DNA from: Brienomyrus brachyistius
Lineage: Eukaryota; Chordata; Actinopteri; Osteoglossiformes; Mormyridae
Length of the DNA stretch: 64,000 nucleotides
Assembly (NCBI RefSeq): GCF_023856365.1
Contig: NC_064544.1
Location: 26,817,920 to 26,881,919 of the forward strand
Direction: 5' to 3'
Of the stretch, positions 63,341 to 64,000 are shown in pieces; the stretch's first letter is position 1; the number at the start of each line of letters is the position of its first letter. The position numbers and the translations under genes were made by a program. The notes below the pieces were generated by a model, which saw nothing but the letters and a program-made list of their open reading frames with translations, had not been told where the DNA came from and ran no database searches.

Positions 63341-63734
63341 ATCTGTGTCGAGTAGCAGTTCTGTTGAAAACAAATTCTTTGCCTTTCATGATGAAACAGA
63401 CTGTTTTTATTATGATGCTGAAGTAATTGAATATTTTAAGTCAGGGTCAGAGGTTCTGTAGCATTCCCTACAATAAAGGCTGTATCGTTGAAATTCAACA
63501 CAGCAGCGCCATCTAGTGGAGCAGTGGAGAGGCTTTTCAAGCTGGGAAATTTAGCGTTCACTCCAAGGAGAAACAGACTGTCTGGCAAACGATGTGAGTG
63601 ACTCCTCCTAGTGAGATATAACCACTGGTTTACTAATAAATAAGCAACTTTATTGAGTTTATTCAGTGTATTTAAAAGTTGTTCCTCATTTAAATTTTTT
63701 ATTTTGAAATGTTAGAAAAAAGCCAGTCTATTAT
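63340..63734. other. No gene seen
   Basis: AT-rich sequence without recognisable coding or repeat structure. Confidence 0.4.
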
Positions 63735-64000
63735 TTTCCATCCATCCATTTTCTGTAACTGCTTATCTTATTCAGGGTTGTGGGGGGTCCAGAGCTTATC
63801 ATGGATGATTTGGGTGCAGGGCAAGGAACAACCCAGTATGGGATTACAGCTCATTACAGAGCAGACACACACACCATTCACAGCTATGGGCAGTTTCGCA
63901 GCTCCAACTAACCTCAGCATGTTTGTGGACTGTGAGGGGGAAACCCCACACTGACACGGGAGAACATGCAAACTCCACACACATGGAGCCAGTGCAGAGA
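63735..64000 (-). repeat. tRNA-derived SINE, cut by window end
   Basis: Same family as 50925-51283: CCATCCATTTTCTGTAACTG, GGTTGTGGGGGGTCCAGAGC and AACATGCAAACTCCACACAC on the plus strand. Its head lies beyond 64000. Confidence 0.75.

Overview
The window looks like ray-finned fish (teleost or close relative) nuclear DNA. The evidence is GT-AG introns, tRNA-derived SINEs with (ATGG)n tails, BEL/Pao and Ty3 LTR elements, L1/Tx1-like and L2/CR1-like LINEs, Tc1, piggyBac and Harbinger DNA transposons, and abundant micro- and minisatellites. I see no bacterial genes, operons, rRNA or functional tRNA genes. Most long reading frames belong to transposable elements. The host-gene signal is in short exons that a simple ORF scan misses.

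Layout. 1-10882: two tandem, nearly identical BEL/Pao retrotransposons sharing a central LTR, inserted into a piggyBac fossil (10883-12061). 12062-13966: possible 3' UTR and terminal exon of a minus-strand gene, interrupted by a putative solo LTR. 15191-17611: a tandem duplication on the minus strand encoding the TAZ1 zinc-finger domain of CBP/p300; the copy at 17.1-17.6 kb keeps all twelve zinc ligands and the copy at 15.2-15.7 kb is decaying. 19.0-20.2 kb: a LINE fragment. 21.4-22.0 kb: a SINE whose head has expanded into a minisatellite.

22642-50313 holds at least eight exons of one minus-strand host gene. Every exon is 81-108 nt, every intron is phase 1, and each exon encodes about one transmembrane helix (253 codons in total). 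I do not recognise the family. Its introns carry two Tc1 elements, several LINE fragments, a Harbinger MITE, a decayed Ty3/gypsy element (44.5-48.6 kb) and, at 37.2-38.3 kb, a compact unit with two overlapping ORFs (a 137-aa membrane protein and an 88-aa protein). Its two most upstream visible exons sit on a duplicated exon-plus-intron block.

51.5-55.7 kb: an L1/Tx1-type LINE in a segmental tandem duplication. 56.3-61.95 kb: a decayed endogenous retrovirus with gag-, protease-, RT-, integrase- and envelope-like remnants in canonical order, broken by an L1 3' fragment and a 50-bp minisatellite with a 200-bp higher-order period. 61.98-63.34 kb: a 21-bp minisatellite split by a LINE with a 16-bp target-site duplication. 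The window ends inside a SINE.

All reading and translation was done by eye. Family calls rest on recognised motifs, not on database searches.
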